Below, piece after piece: positions 8,190-19,832 of a DNA stretch of 64,000 nucleotides (positions within the stretch are counted from its first letter, which is position 1; every line of letters starts with the position of its first letter). Below the pieces are notes generated by a model, which was given only the letters and a program-made list of their open reading frames with translations, did no database searches and was not told the origin of the DNA. Source of the stretch: Paracoccus contaminans (lineage in GTDB: Bacteria > Pseudomonadota > Alphaproteobacteria > Rhodobacterales > Rhodobacteraceae); contig NZ_CP020612.1 of NCBI RefSeq assembly GCF_002105555.1, positions 310,001-374,000 of the forward strand, read 5' to 3'. A program made the position numbers and the translations under genes.

Positions 8190-10193
8190 TTGTCCGGCAG
8201 CGCCGGCACCGCCGGGGGCAGCCCCCGGCGGCTCGTCGTTCTGAACGGCGGATTTCTGACCCGGCCCCGGCTGCGCCGCATCCTTGCGCTGGCGGGATGG
8301 CGGCTGGCGGTTGGCCTGCCAAGGCCGGGCGATGCGGTGGGCATCTGGGGCGCCAGCCCGACCGCCTGGCGCGGCCGTGCCCTGGCCGCCCGCACCGGCG
8401 CGCCCCTGGTGACGGTCGAGGATGCGTTCCTACGTTCGGTCCTGCCGGGCCGCGATCCTTCGGCCCTGGGCAGGCGCGGGCCGGTCGGGCTGCTGATCGA
8501 TCCGGCAGGGCTGCATTTCGACCCTGACGCGCCATCGCTGATCGAAACGCTGGCAACCTCCCCCCAGGCGGCCGCCCGCGCGGCCGAGGGCGAGGCAGCG
8601 ATCGCCCGGCTGCGCGCGGCCGATCTGTCGAAATACAACGCCCATCGCGCCAGCGCACCGGCCCCGCCTGCCGGCTATGTGCTGGTCGTGGACCAGACGC
8701 GGGGCGATGCCTCGCTGCGCGGGCAGGGACGGGCGCTGTTCCTGGCGATGCTGGCCGCGGCGCGGGCCGAAAATCCGGGCGCACGGATCGTGCTGCGCAG
8801 CCATCCCGAAACCATCGCTGGCCACCGCGCCGGCCATCTGACCCCCGCCGACCTGCGGCCGGGCGAGCTGTTCTGCGACGCCCCCCTGTCGCCCTGGCGT
8901 CTGGCCGGGGGGGCGCAGGCGGTCTATGCGGTCAGCTCGCAACTGGGCTATGAGGCGCTGTTGTGCGGATGCCGGGTGCGGCTGTTCGGCCAGCCGTTCT
9001 ACGCCGGCTGGGGCCTGACCGAGGATGAGAGGCCCCTGCCCCGGCGGCTGGGCCGCACGACCATGCCCGCGCTGTTCGCGGCAAGCCACCTGATGGCGCC
9101 GGTCTGGTATGATCCCTGCCTCGACCGCCTGACCGATTTCGAAGGCGCCCTGCGCCAGATCGAGGCCGAGGCCCGCGCCCATGCCGAGGACCGCGACGGG
9201 CACCTGGCCTATGGGATGCGCCTGTGGAAGCGGCCCGCCATCGCAAGGATCTTTGCAAATGGCGCAGGGGTTCGCTTTACCGGCCGCCCTTCGGACAGGG
9301 TGACGCTGGCCTGGGCCGGCCGGGCAGCAGCGGTCCCCAAGGCGGCGCGGGTCGAGGACGGCTTTCTGCGTTCGCGCGGGCTGGGGGCAGAGCTGGTCCC
9401 GCCACTGTCGCTGGTCGTGGACGACCTGGGGATCTATTATGATCCCGGCCGGGAAAGCCGGCTGGAACGGCTGATCGCCGCACCGCTGCCCCCCGGCGGG
9501 CGCGAGCGCGCGGCGGCGCTGATCGCGCGCCTGAATGCCGCGGCTCTGACCAAATACAACCTGCCCGGCGGAAAGCCCGCCATCATGCGGGATGGCCGAA
9601 GGGTGATCCTGGTGCCCGGACAGGTCGAGGATGACGCCTCGATCCGGCTGGGCGCGGGGATCGAGCGGACCAACCTTGCGCTGCTGGGGCGCGTGCGGGC
9701 AGAAAACCCCGACGCGCTGATCGTCTGGCGGCCCCATCCCGATGTCCGGGCCGGTCTGCGCCCCGGCGCCGTCGATTCCGGCGCGGCCGCCGCCCTTGCC
9801 GACCTGACCCTTGCCGATGCCGAGGCGGCAGCACTGATCGAAGCGGTGGACGAGGTCTGGACCATCACCTCGACCATGGGGTTCGAGGCGCTGCTGCGCG
9901 GCAAACCTGTCACCACCTTGGGCGCCCCCTTCTATGCCGGCTGGGGCCTGACCCGCGACCTTGGCCCCATTCCCGCGCGGCGTCAGGCGCGGGTCGATCT
10001 GCAGACCCTCGTTCACGCGGCGCTGATCGCATATCCGCGCTATCACGACCCGCTGAGCGGGCTGCCCTGCCCCGCGGAAACCGTGCTGGAGCGGCTGTCG
10101 GGCCAGGCCGCGCTGCCCGCGCCGCGCGGCCTTGGATGGCTTGCCAAGGCGCAAGGGACGTTGGCCGGTCACAGCTGGCTGTGGCGCGGATAG
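8190..10193 (+). CDS. kpsC: capsular polysaccharide Kdo transferase KpsC, two tandem modules
   Basis: KpsC extends the poly-Kdo linker on lyso-phosphatidylglycerol using two glycosyltransferase modules. The sequence shows this duplication directly. Module 1 (about residues 10-335) has VEDAFLRS, DLSKYN, VSSQLGYEALLCG and GQPFYAGWGLTED. Module 2 (about 345-667) has VEDGFLRS, ALTKYN, ITSTMGFEALLRG and GAPFYAGWGLTRD. The chosen start is TTG 8190, one base after the preceding stop; no ATG or GTG lies between it and the conserved RRLVVLNGGF, and starts further upstream would overlap the export gene by about 80 nt. It completes the capsule trio. A perfect 21-bp palindrome lies just inside the gene at 8210-8230. 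Confidence 0.9.
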   Translation: MSGSAGTAGGSPRRLVVLNGGFLTRPRLRRILALAGWRLAVGLPRPGDAVGIWGASPTAWRGRALAARTGAPLVTVEDAFLRSVLPGRDPSALGRRGPVGLLIDPAGLHFDPDAPSLIETLATSPQAAARAAEGEAAIARLRAADLSKYNAHRASAPAPPAGYVLVVDQTRGDASLRGQGRALFLAMLAAARAENPGARIVLRSHPETIAGHRAGHLTPADLRPGELFCDAPLSPWRLAGGAQAVYAVSSQLGYEALLCGCRVRLFGQPFYAGWGLTEDERPLPRRLGRTTMPALFAASHLMAPVWYDPCLDRLTDFEGALRQIEAEARAHAEDRDGHLAYGMRLWKRPAIARIFANGAGVRFTGRPSDRVTLAWAGRAAAVPKAARVEDGFLRSRGLGAELVPPLSLVVDDLGIYYDPGRESRLERLIAAPLPPGGRERAAALIARLNAAALTKYNLPGGKPAIMRDGRRVILVPGQVEDDASIRLGAGIERTNLALLGRVRAENPDALIVWRPHPDVRAGLRPGAVDSGAAAALADLTLADAEAAALIEAVDEVWTITSTMGFEALLRGKPVTTLGAPFYAGWGLTRDLGPIPARRQARVDLQTLVHAALIAYPRYHDPLSGLPCPAETVLERLSGQAALPAPRGLGWLAKAQGTLAGHSWLWRG

Positions 10194-10468
10194 ACCAACC
10201 GTGCGGCAGGCCTGTCGAGGCCGGTGCAGGATCGCGCAGGGTCATGGGGGCGGGGCGATCGGCGCGCGCCTGCCATTCGGTTCCGGGGCTGGCAAAGGGC
10301 GCGGCGGGCTGTGCGGGGTATGGCCAGCGCCCGCCCTGCGGAACAAAAGGCCGGCGGCATGAGGGGCAGACCGAGGGCGGGCATGCGGTTCCCCTGCTGC
10401 GCGACCCTGTTCCCCAGGCGCCAGCAGGTGGGGGCGGCCGTGATGGCGAATGCGCCTGACAGGGCGCG

Positions 10469-11473
10469 TCAGGGGCTGCGCAGCCAGCGGTGAAACAGGT
10501 CGCCGCCAATGGGGCGGCTTTCGACCAGGCGAAAGCGCGGGGCGTCGCCCAGCGCCTGCACCCCCAGATCGCCGATCGCCGGGCGCCCGGCGGCGCCCAG
10601 CACCAATCCTGCGGTATAGCAGGCAAGCTGATCGACCAGCCCTTGGGCGAGCAGCGCGCCCGCCAGCTGCCCCCCGCCCTCGCACAGCACCCGTGTCAGC
10701 CCGCGTTCGGCCAGCATGGCCATGGCCTTGGGCAGGGGACCGGGCAGAACCAGCAAGGGGCCGTGATCAGCGTCCTCGGGCGGCAAGTCGGGGATCGCCC
10801 CCTGCCTGATCACCACCCGCACCGGCTGGCGCACCGGGCCAAAGCCGCGCACGTTCAGCGCCGGCCGGTCCGCGCGCGCGGTTCCCGCGCCCACCATGAC
10901 GGCATCATGCATCAGGCGCAGCAGGTGGACATGCCGGCGCGCCGCATCCCCGGTAATCCAGCGGCTTTCGCCCGCGGCGGTCGCGATGCGGCCGTCAAAG
11001 CTGCCTGCCAGCTTGAGCGTGACCATCGGCCGGCCTCGCGTGACACGGGACAGAAAGCCCTGCTGCATCGCGGCGGCCTCGGCTGCGCAGATCCCTTCGG
11101 CCACCTCGATCCCGGCGGCGCGCAGCCTGGCATGACCGCGCCCGGCCACGCGCGGGTCGGGATCGGTCAATGCGCTGACCACGCGCCCGACCCCCGCCGC
11201 AACCAGCGCATCGGCGCAGGGCGGCGTGCGGCCGTGATGGGCGCATGGCTCGAGCGTCACATAGGCGGTCGCACCGCGCGCCGCCCCGCCCGCTGCATCC
11301 AGCGCCATGCGCTCGGCATGGGGGCGCCCGCCCGGCTGCGTCCAGCCGCGCCCGACCACGCGGCCTTGGCGCACCAGAACGCAGCCGACCGCGGGATTGG
11401 GCCAGGTGTTGCCAAGGCCGCGCCGCGCGATCCGCAGCGCATGGGCCATGTGGCGGATGTCCTCAGCCCTCAC
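10469..11473 (-). CDS. ribD: bifunctional riboflavin deaminase-reductase RibD
   Basis: It catalyses deamination then side-chain reduction of the pyrimidine intermediate in riboflavin synthesis. The N-terminal deaminase carries [16 protein letters not shown] and the zinc motif [15 protein letters not shown]. The C-terminal reductase has [38 protein letters not shown] in pieces and [13 protein letters not shown]. From GTG 11473 the protein has 334 residues and overlaps nrdR by 11 nt. ATG 11449 (MAHALRIA) is an alternative, but the preceding AEDIRHM matches the usual N-terminus. It is separated from the rest of the riboflavin genes by the plus-strand capsule trio. Confidence 0.93.
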   Translation of the reverse strand: MRAEDIRHMAHALRIARRGLGNTWPNPAVGCVLVRQGRVVGRGWTQPGGRPHAERMALDAAGGAARGATAYVTLEPCAHHGRTPPCADALVAAGVGRVVSALTDPDPRVAGRGHARLRAAGIEVAEGICAAEAAAMQQGFLSRVTRGRPMVTLKLAGSFDGRIATAAGESRWITGDAARRHVHLLRLMHDAVMVGAGTARADRPALNVRGFGPVRQPVRVVIRQGAIPDLPPEDADHGPLLVLPGPLPKAMAMLAERGLTRVLCEGGGQLAGALLAQGLVDQLACYTAGLVLGAAGRPAIGDLGVQALGDAPRFRLVESRPIGGDLFHRWLRSP

Positions 11474-11927
11474 CGTCGGCCGGGCGCAGTTCGCTGACGA
11501 AGCGATCGAAATCATCCGCTGCCTGAAAGTTCTTGTAAACGCTGGCAAAACGGACATAGCCGACGGTGTCGATCCGGGCGAGCGCCTCCATCACGATCTC
11601 GCCGATCACCTTCGAGGCGATGTCGGTGTCGCCCATGCTTTCCAGCCGCCGCACGATGCCCGAGATCATCTGATCGATCCGTTCCGGCTCGACGGGGCGC
11701 TTCTGCATGGCGATGCGGATCGAACGCGACAGCTTGTCACGGTCAAAATCCTCGCGCCGGCCATTCGACTTGATGACGACCAGATCGCGCAGCTGCACCC
11801 GTTCATAGGTGGTGAAGCGGCCCGCGCAGGCCGGGCAGAAGCGGCGGCGGCGAATGGCCACATTGTCTTCGGCCGGACGTGAATCCTTGACCTGCGTGTC
11901 GATGTTTCCACAGAACGGACACCGCAT
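11463..11927 (-). CDS. nrdR: transcriptional repressor NrdR
   Basis: NrdR senses (d)ATP and represses ribonucleotide reductase genes through NrdR boxes. The 154-residue protein starts with [18 protein letters not shown], has a second CxxC ([12 protein letters not shown]) forming the zinc ribbon, and then the ATP-cone domain ([17 protein letters not shown] to [10 protein letters not shown]). Length and order are typical. AGGGGTCC precedes the ATG. It overlaps ribD by 11 nt, the standard nrdR-ribD arrangement. Confidence 0.97.
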   Translation of the reverse strand: MRCPFCGNIDTQVKDSRPAEDNVAIRRRRFCPACAGRFTTYERVQLRDLVVIKSNGRREDFDRDKLSRSIRIAMQKRPVEPERIDQMISGIVRRLESMGDTDIASKVIGEIVMEALARIDTVGYVRFASVYKNFQAADDFDRFVSELRPADGEG

Positions 11928-12060
11928 CGTTGGACCCCTGAGAGTGGCTTGGCAGCGCCGACTATATGCGGCGTCGCACCCGTTGGGTAGGCATGGCGAA
12001 AGACCACAAGATAGGGACAGGCGCCCTGTTGCACCGGCGCTGCGAGTAACCCGTGTCAGG

Positions 12061-13476
12061 TCAGTTCCCGCCCTGCCCCAGCAGCGGGGCGGACGAAGGC
12101 TCGGCTTCGGCATCGTGGTCAAGGGCGATGCGCTTTTGCGCCCGCGCGCCCAGCGCGCGCAGCTTCTCGACCTGACCGATGACATTGCCCGACCCGCGGG
12201 CAAGGCGGTCCATCGCGGTCGCATGCGCCCGGCCTGCCCCGTCCAGCGCCTTGCCCACCTCCTCCATCGCGGCGACAAAGCCGGCAACCTTGTCGTAAAG
12301 ATGGCCTGCGCGGACCGCGATATCCATGGCGTTCGTCTCTCGCCGCTCGACCGTCCAGATGTGATCGACCGTTCGCAGCGTCAGCATCAGCGTGGTGGGC
12401 GTGGCAAGACCGATGCGACGGTCCAGCGCAAAGACCGCCAAGGCGGGATCGACGCGCAGCGCCTCGGAAAAGGCGCCCTCGATGGGAATGAACATCAGCA
12501 CGTAATCGACCGAGGCATCGTCGATCTGGTGATAGCCCTTGGCGGACAGCGCGGTGACATGGGCGCGGATCGCCGCGACATGGCGGCGCAAAGCCTCGCC
12601 GCGCTCGGTCTCGTTATCGGTGTTGACGGCGATCTCATAGTCGTTGAGCGACACCTTGCTGTCGATCACCAGCACCTTGCGCCGCGGCATGCGCACGACC
12701 ACGTCGGGGCGCCAGGTCTTGCCGTCCTCGGCCTGCCAGCTTTCCTGCGTCTCGTAATGGGTGCCCCGTTCCAGCCCGGAGGCCTCCAGCACCCGTTCCA
12801 AGATCATCTCGCCCCAGGCGCCCTGCCGCTGCTTTTCGCCCTTGAGCGCGCGGGTCAGCGCCACCGCGTCGCGGCCGATTTCCTCTGAACGACGGTGCAG
12901 CCCCTCGATCTGCTCGCGCAGCGCGGCGCGTTCCTCGTCCACCGCCTTGTTGCGGGCCTGAAGCTCGCCCTGAAAGACCTGCACCTGTTCACGGAAGGGC
13001 GTCAGCAGGGCGGCCAGGCGTTCGCCATGGGTCTTTTCCAGATCCGCGCCCTGCCGGCGCAGGGATTCATCGGCCATCAGGCGGAACTGACCGGTCATTT
13101 CCTCGCGCAGATCGCGCAGCATGGCCGTTTCCCGTTCCGCCGCGGCGCGGTCCTTCTGGGCGGCCAGCCGGGTTTCGGCAAGCTGGCGGCCCAGCGACGA
13201 TATCTCGTCGCGTGCGGCATGCAGCGCATCGCGCAGCCCGTCACGCTCGTCCGATATCTCGCCCAGCCGCCCGGCATAACCGTCCAGACGGGTGCGCGCC
13301 TCGGCCTCGCGCAGCGCCAGCGCCTGCAGCTCGCTGCGGGCCTGCTCCTGCTGCGCGAGCAGCTCTGAAAGCGCATGGCCGCGCCGCAGCAGCACGGCCC
13401 CCAGCAGCACCGCCGCCCCGGCGCAGACCGCCGCAATCATCCGCAGCCCCGCCGGATCGGCCCACCAAGCCTGCAT
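12061..13476 (-). CDS. rmuC: DNA recombination protein RmuC
   Basis: RmuC-family proteins restrain inversion or recombination events and contain a predicted nuclease-like domain. The sequence shows an N-terminal membrane span (about residues 11-31, [18 protein letters not shown]), a long coiled-coil rich in Glu/Arg/Ala/Gln (about 40-165), and the RmuC domain with [20 protein letters not shown] in pieces, [22 protein letters not shown] in pieces and [16 protein letters not shown]. The tail after residue 440 is low-complexity. Two starts are possible (13488 and 13476); 13476 is preferred because GGGGGTT precedes it. It is a single gene upstream of nrdR, 133 nt away. Confidence 0.9.
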   Translation of the reverse strand: MQAWWADPAGLRMIAAVCAGAAVLLGAVLLRRGHALSELLAQQEQARSELQALALREAEARTRLDGYAGRLGEISDERDGLRDALHAARDEISSLGRQLAETRLAAQKDRAAAERETAMLRDLREEMTGQFRLMADESLRRQGADLEKTHGERLAALLTPFREQVQVFQGELQARNKAVDEERAALREQIEGLHRRSEEIGRDAVALTRALKGEKQRQGAWGEMILERVLEASGLERGTHYETQESWQAEDGKTWRPDVVVRMPRRKVLVIDSKVSLNDYEIAVNTDNETERGEALRRHVAAIRAHVTALSAKGYHQIDDASVDYVLMFIPIEGAFSEALRVDPALAVFALDRRIGLATPTTLMLTLRTVDHIWTVERRETNAMDIAVRAGHLYDKVAGFVAAMEEVGKALDGAGRAHATAMDRLARGSGNVIGQVEKLRALGARAQKRIALDHDAEAEPSSAPLLGQGGN

Positions 13477-13580
13477 GTGAACCCCCATTCGGCAATCATC
13501 GGTGATGTTCCCGATTTGGTCCGAAACTTCAACCGGTCTTTCAGGGTTAGGTCAGACAGTTCACCCACCAGGACATCCTC

Positions 13581-14135
13581 ATGCCTTACACAATCGCCGT
13601 CCTTGTCGGCTCGCTGCGGTCGGAATCGATCAACCGGCGGCTGGCCCTCGCCCTTGAAAAACTTGCCCGCGGCAAGCTGGTTTTCGACTATGCCTCTCTG
13701 GGCGATCTGCCGCTCTATAATGACGATCTGTGGCAGGATGGGCGCGCGCCCGAGCCTGTGATGCGGCTCAAGGATGTGATCGGGCAGGCAGACGGGGTGC
13801 TGTTCGTGACGCCGGAATATAATCGCACTGTGCCGGGCCTGCTGGTCAATGCCTGCGACTGGGCGAGCCGCCCCTATGGCCAGTCATCCTTCGAGGGCAA
13901 GCCCGCTGCGGCCATCGGCGCCTCGGTCGGCGCGATCGGCACGGCCATGGCCCAATCGCATCTGCGGTCGAACATGCTGGGTCTGGGCCTTGTGCCCATG
14001 GGACGGCCGGAGGCATTCATCCACTGGAAGCCTGACCACTACGCCGAGGATGGCAGCATCAGCGACGAGGCAACGAAGGCCTTTCTGCAATCCTTCGTCG
14101 ACAGCCTTGCTGCCCATGTAGAGCGGCTGTCGTAA
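13581..14135 (+). CDS. NAD(P)H-dependent FMN reductase
   Basis: This is a 184-residue flavodoxin-fold oxidoreductase that reduces FMN or quinone-like substrates with NAD(P)H. Visible family features are the phosphate-binding loop VLVGSLRSESINRRLALAL (residues about 6-24), DLPLYNDDLW, GVLFVTPEYNRTVPGLLVNACDW in pieces and FEGKPAAAIGASVGAIGT. Length is normal. It is monocistronic, and its stop lies 3 nt from the convergent BLUF gene's stop. The physiological substrate cannot be told from sequence. Confidence 0.9.
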   Translation: MPYTIAVLVGSLRSESINRRLALALEKLARGKLVFDYASLGDLPLYNDDLWQDGRAPEPVMRLKDVIGQADGVLFVTPEYNRTVPGLLVNACDWASRPYGQSSFEGKPAAAIGASVGAIGTAMAQSHLRSNMLGLGLVPMGRPEAFIHWKPDHYAEDGSISDEATKAFLQSFVDSLAAHVERLS

Positions 14136-14138
14136 CCC

Positions 14139-14557
14139 TCAGGCGTGCTGGGCGCGGCTGCGTTCCTTGAGAAACATCAGGATCGAGCGGGCATAGGCCT
14201 CCCGCTTGATCTGCGCGACGGGCTCGCGGGCCAGCCATTCCAGAAGCGAATCATCCTCGTGCTGGGAATAGCCCATCCGCCAGTCGGGAAATTGGGGCAC
14301 CGCTTCGGTGCCGCGGTGCAGATAGGTGACAGCCTCGTGGCGCGGGTCACTCTCGATGATCTTCTGCACCGCCGCCAGGTTTGCGGCCGGCCCTTCAAGC
14401 CACTGGAAGAAAAAGCCTTCCTCATGATGCAAAAAGCCGGTCAGCCCCAGCTGACTGTTGCGCACACGCGCCCTTCCCAGCAGATGTTCTGCGGCGGCCG
14501 AGCCGGGCAGGATCGAGGTTTCACTGCGATACAGAAGGTTCGCAACCCGCTCCGACA

Positions 14558-14558
<1 letters not shown>
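14139..14558 (-). CDS. BLUF-domain blue-light photoreceptor
   Basis: This is a 139-residue stand-alone BLUF protein. BLUF domains bind FAD and signal through a Tyr-Gln hydrogen-bond switch. The critical residues are visible: Tyr10 in LLYRSETS, Asn34 in ARVRNSQLGLTGF, Gln52 in GFFFQWLEG, and the Trp/Met pair in PDWRMGY near the end of the domain. There is no fused output domain; about 40 helical residues follow, so it is the short (PixD/AppA-N-like) class. The ATG shares its A with the rpoD stop (TGATG), implying translation coupled to the housekeeping sigma factor. GTG 14561 is an alternative start. Its output partner is unknown. Confidence 0.9.
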
Positions 14559-16546
<1,988 letters not shown>

Positions 16547-16603
16547 CACACTGTCCTTCTTGCGATCGATTCGGATTGCCCGAATCAGCTCGGGATTCCG
16601 GCG

Positions 16604-16632
16604 TTTCTAATCCGATCCCCTGCCCCGGTCAA
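16604..16632 (-). promoter_or_regulatory. sigma-70 promoter of rpoD
   Basis: On the minus strand a -35 TTGACC (16632-16627) and a -10 TAGAAA (16609-16604) are separated by exactly 17 bp, 58 nt before the rpoD start. It lies in the 132-bp dnaG-rpoD gap. Confidence 0.65.
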
Positions 16633-16678
16633 AGCGGGGCCGGGGCGATGATTCGGCCCCGATTCGGCCGGGCCGCGC

Positions 16679-18568
16679 TCAGCGCCTGCGGCGCTTCATC
16701 AGCGCCTCCGCCTCGGCGCGGGCGGCGGCGAACTGGTCGGCCAGCGAACGCTGGTCCCCCATCACCCCGCTGTCGCCCCCCAGGTCGGGATGATCGGCCT
16801 GCTGGCGGGCGCGGGCCGACTGGGTGACCCGCCAGGTCAGCCCCTCATCCACCAGCCCCTCCATCTCGGCCTCGGCGCGCGCGATCTCCTCGCGCGCGGC
16901 GCGGCGGGCCTCGATCCGGTCGAAGGCATTGAGCAGCATCTGCTGGGCGGCATCATCGCTTGCGGCAGGGTGCGCGACCCCGGGCGCGGAACGCACATGG
17001 GGATCGGCCATCACGGCATCAAGGGCCGCGCGCCCCGCCGCGCTCATCGCCCCGGCCAGCAGGTCATGGACCAAGGCCGCGCGGCCCGGATCGGCCGGGT
17101 CGAGCCGTTCCAGACGCGCCTCCACCCGGCCGACCAGGGCGGGATGGGTGGCGCACAGCGCCAGGATCACCGCCTCGATCAGCGCCTCGCCCGGATCGGC
17201 CGCGACCAGGGTCGAGGCGCGGGTCTGCGGCGCGGGGGGCTGCGGCTCGCCGCGCCGGGCAAAGCGCCCCCGTTCAGCCCGCGCGGGGGCGAACAGCGCC
17301 CAGCGCTTGCGCTTGAACGCGGCGGCATAGTGTTCGCGCGTCGCCGCATCCTGGATGCGCGCGACCGCATCGGCCAGCGCCTTGTCCAGCGCCGCCTTGC
17401 GTTCGGGGCTGTCAAAGCTGCGCCCATCGGTTTCCCGCTGCCAGAGCAAGTCGGCCAGCGGCTGGGCCTGGTCCAGCACCGCCCGCATCGCCCCTGCCCC
17501 GCCAGCCCGGACCAGATCGTCCGGATCCTGCCCCGCCGGCAGCAGCGCAAAGCGCAGCGCCTGCCCCGGCCCCGTCAGCGGCAGCGCCAGGTCGATCAGC
17601 CGCATCGCCGCGCGCAGGCCCGCCGCATCACCGTCCAGCGCGATCACCGGCTCGGGCGAGACGCGCCACATCAGGCGCAGCTGATCCTCGGTGATGGCGG
17701 TGCCCAGGGGGGCGACGGCGCCCTCGATCCCGGCGCGGACAAGGGCGATCACGTCCATATAGCCTTCGGCGACGACCAGCGGCGCACCCTTGGCCACCGC
17801 CGCGCGGGCGGGGGCGAGGTTGTAGAGATTGCGCCCCTTGTCGAACAGCGCGGTCTCGGGGCCGTTGAGGTATTTGGCCCGCGCGTTCGGGTCCATGGCC
17901 CGGCCGCCGAACGAAATGCAGCGGCCCCGCCCGTCGCGGATCGGAAAGATGATCCGCCCGCGAAAGCGGTCATAGGCCGCGCCGCCGTCATCGGGCTTGA
18001 TGGCGACCCCCGCCTCGACCGCCAGCGCCTCGGGCACGCCCGCTTGGGCAAGATGGCGGATCAGCCCCTGCCGCAGGTCGGGGGCAAAGCCGATGTCGAA
18101 CCGTTCGAGCGTATCCCGGTCAAGGCCGCGCCCGGCCAGATAATCGCGCGCGCCCGCGCCCGCGCCCGTCTGCAGCTGCAGGCGGAACCAGCGCACCGCG
18201 CTGTCCATCACCTCGACCAGCTGGGCGCGGCGGTCGGTCTGCTGCCGCTCGCGCGGGGTGCGTTCGGGCATGGGCAGGCCCGCCTCGGCCGCCAGGGCGG
18301 CGACCGCATCCATGAAGGACATGCCCTCGGCCTCTTTCAGAAAGCCCAGCGCGTCGCCCTTGGCGTGGCAGCCGAAGCAGTAGTAAAAGCCCTTCTGATC
18401 ATCGACATGGAAGGACGCGGTCTTTTCCGAATGAAAGGGACAGGGCGCCCACCAGTCGCCCTTGGCCTGGTTCGACTTGCGCAGATCCCATGTCACGCGC
18501 CGTCCCACGATCCGGCTGATCGGAACGCGGTTGCGCAGTTCGTCAAGAAATCCGGGCGGCAAGCTCAT
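16679..18568 (-). CDS. dnaG: DNA primase
   Basis: It synthesises RNA primers at the replication fork. The 629-residue protein has the CHC2 zinc ribbon (Cys43, His46, Cys64, Cys67 in CPFHSEKTASFHVDDQKG..CFGC), the RNA polymerase/Toprim domain (GRIIFPIRDGRGRCISFGGR in pieces, VVAEGYMDVIAL, VIALDGDAAGLRAA) and a C-terminal helicase-binding region rich in Ala/Arg/Glu. The start at 18568 (MSLPPGFLDELRNRV) is supported by alignment of the first helix. It begins 7 nt after the TetR stop and precedes rpoD, the common dnaG-rpoD order. Confidence 0.97.
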   Translation of the reverse strand: MSLPPGFLDELRNRVPISRIVGRRVTWDLRKSNQAKGDWWAPCPFHSEKTASFHVDDQKGFYYCFGCHAKGDALGFLKEAEGMSFMDAVAALAAEAGLPMPERTPRERQQTDRRAQLVEVMDSAVRWFRLQLQTGAGAGARDYLAGRGLDRDTLERFDIGFAPDLRQGLIRHLAQAGVPEALAVEAGVAIKPDDGGAAYDRFRGRIIFPIRDGRGRCISFGGRAMDPNARAKYLNGPETALFDKGRNLYNLAPARAAVAKGAPLVVAEGYMDVIALVRAGIEGAVAPLGTAITEDQLRLMWRVSPEPVIALDGDAAGLRAAMRLIDLALPLTGPGQALRFALLPAGQDPDDLVRAGGAGAMRAVLDQAQPLADLLWQRETDGRSFDSPERKAALDKALADAVARIQDAATREHYAAAFKRKRWALFAPARAERGRFARRGEPQPPAPQTRASTLVAADPGEALIEAVILALCATHPALVGRVEARLERLDPADPGRAALVHDLLAGAMSAAGRAALDAVMADPHVRSAPGVAHPAASDDAAQQMLLNAFDRIEARRAAREEIARAEAEMEGLVDEGLTWRVTQSARARQQADHPDLGGDSGVMGDQRSLADQFAAARAEAEALMKRRRR

Positions 18569-18575
18569 GGCCCCA

Positions 18576-19163
18576 TCATCCCGCGCCGACCGCCCCCCTC
18601 GCAAGGGCCCAGTAATGGTCCGCCAGGGCCGCGCGGTCGAGCCGCCCGTCTTCGCGGAACCAGTTGATCACGCCGGTCAGCATGGCGATCAGGGCCATCG
18701 CCGCCAGGCGCGGATCGGCCAGGCGCATCGCCCCGCTGGCGGCGCCCGCCTGCAGAATGCCGGTCAGATCGTCCTCATACCGCCGGCGCAGCGATCCGAT
18801 CAGGGCGCGGTTTTCCGAGGAAAGATTGCGCAGTTCCATATAGCTGAGGAACACCGAATCCGAATGATCCAGCGAATAGGCGATGTGAAAGCGCACGAAC
18901 CGTTCCAGTCGCACCAGCGGCGGTTCCGCGGGCGTGTCGGACCAGGCGGCCAGCAACAGCTCCATATGCTCGCGCAGCAGATCGGCCAGCAGCGCCTGCT
19001 TGTCAGGCGTATAGGCATACAGCGCCCCTGCCTGCACCCCGACCGCCGCTGCGATCTGGCGCATCGAGACGGCGGCATAGCCATGGCGCGCAAACAGCCG
19101 CAAGGCGGCGTCGCGGACAAGCGGGCCGGTGATCTCGGCGCGGGAACCTTGGGTGCGGGCCAT
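18576..19163 (-). CDS. TetR-family transcriptional regulator
   Basis: This is a 195-residue regulator. The N-terminal helix-turn-helix is clear: RDAALRLFARHGYAAVSMRQIAAAVGVQAGALYAYTPDKQALL (residues about 17-59, quoted in family order). A helical ligand-binding domain follows with a TetR_C-like stretch FVRFHIAYSLDHSDSVFLSYMELRNLS in pieces. The ligand cannot be predicted. It lies 7 nt upstream of dnaG on the same strand, so part of dnaG transcription may come from its promoter. It is divergent from the lipoprotein-lldD pair, with 105 bp between, which makes those genes candidate targets. Confidence 0.9.
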   Translation of the reverse strand: MARTQGSRAEITGPLVRDAALRLFARHGYAAVSMRQIAAAVGVQAGALYAYTPDKQALLADLLREHMELLLAAWSDTPAEPPLVRLERFVRFHIAYSLDHSDSVFLSYMELRNLSSENRALIGSLRRRYEDDLTGILQAGAASGAMRLADPRLAAMALIAMLTGVINWFREDGRLDRAALADHYWALARGAVGAG

Positions 19164-19268
19164 GAGGCGGCCTTGTAGGCCAAGCCGCGCCGGGGGGAAA
19201 GCGGCGGCGATGCCCGGCCAAGGGGCGGTGCGCCTTGCCGCCGCGTCAGCGGGTGCTATCCTTGGCCG

Positions 19269-19820
19269 ATGTCGCCTATCCGCCGCCTTCCGTTCCTGCT
19301 GATCCTTGCTGCCTGCACGGGGCAGGACCGGGGCGATTACCCGCAGCTTCTGCCGCTGTCGCAGATCAACCAGCCCCCTGCGGTTCCGGCCCATGCCGCC
19401 GATGCCGCAGCCGACCCGCAAGCCGTGGGTGCGGCGCTCGACGCGCGTCGGGCTGAGGCCGCTGCCCGCGCCACCGCCATGCGTGCCCCCGTGACGGATG
19501 CAGCGGCGCTGGGCCGCCGCGCGGACGATCTGCAACGCCGGGCCGGGGCGCTGGCGCAGACGCCGATGCCCCAGGCCGCCCCCCAGGGCGAGCCGGCGGC
19601 CGCGCCCGGCCCCATCACGACCAGCCCTGCCCCGGCCGATCCTGCACCGCCGGGCGCTGCCGGCGCGGCCGCGGGCAAGGACGATGCTTTCACCGCCGCG
19701 CGGGCGGAGGCCCTGCGCGAGCGCGCCCGCGCCCTGTCCGGCCGCCCCGTCACCGGCGCGCCACGCCCATCCCCGGCAGCCCCTGGCTGCCCACCCGACC
19801 CCACGTCCTGCAATCCCTAG
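19269..19820 (+). CDS. hypothetical Ala/Pro-rich lipoprotein
   Basis: This is a 183-residue predicted lipoprotein. Residues 1-16 are a short signal with the lipobox LAAC (Cys16), followed by a low-complexity Ala/Pro/Asp-rich body without a recognisable domain. Two short helical stretches (LDARRAEAAARATAMRA and AARAEALRERARALSG) stand out. The C-terminus CPPDPTSCNP contains two cysteines that might form a disulfide. It lies 12 nt before lldD on the same strand. Function is unknown; membrane anchoring is inferred from the lipobox only. Confidence 0.7.
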   Translation: MSPIRRLPFLLILAACTGQDRGDYPQLLPLSQINQPPAVPAHAADAAADPQAVGAALDARRAEAAARATAMRAPVTDAAALGRRADDLQRRAGALAQTPMPQAAPQGEPAAAPGPITTSPAPADPAPPGAAGAAAGKDDAFTAARAEALRERARALSGRPVTGAPRPSPAAPGCPPDPTSCNP

Positions 19821-19832
19821 CGGAGCCAAGCC

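Noticed and set aside
16790..18667. Long open frame of about 625 codons antisense to dnaG
   Set aside because: High-GC codon bias of dnaG keeps the opposite frame open; the translation is Arg/Gly/His-rich with no family features, while dnaG shows all primase motifs.
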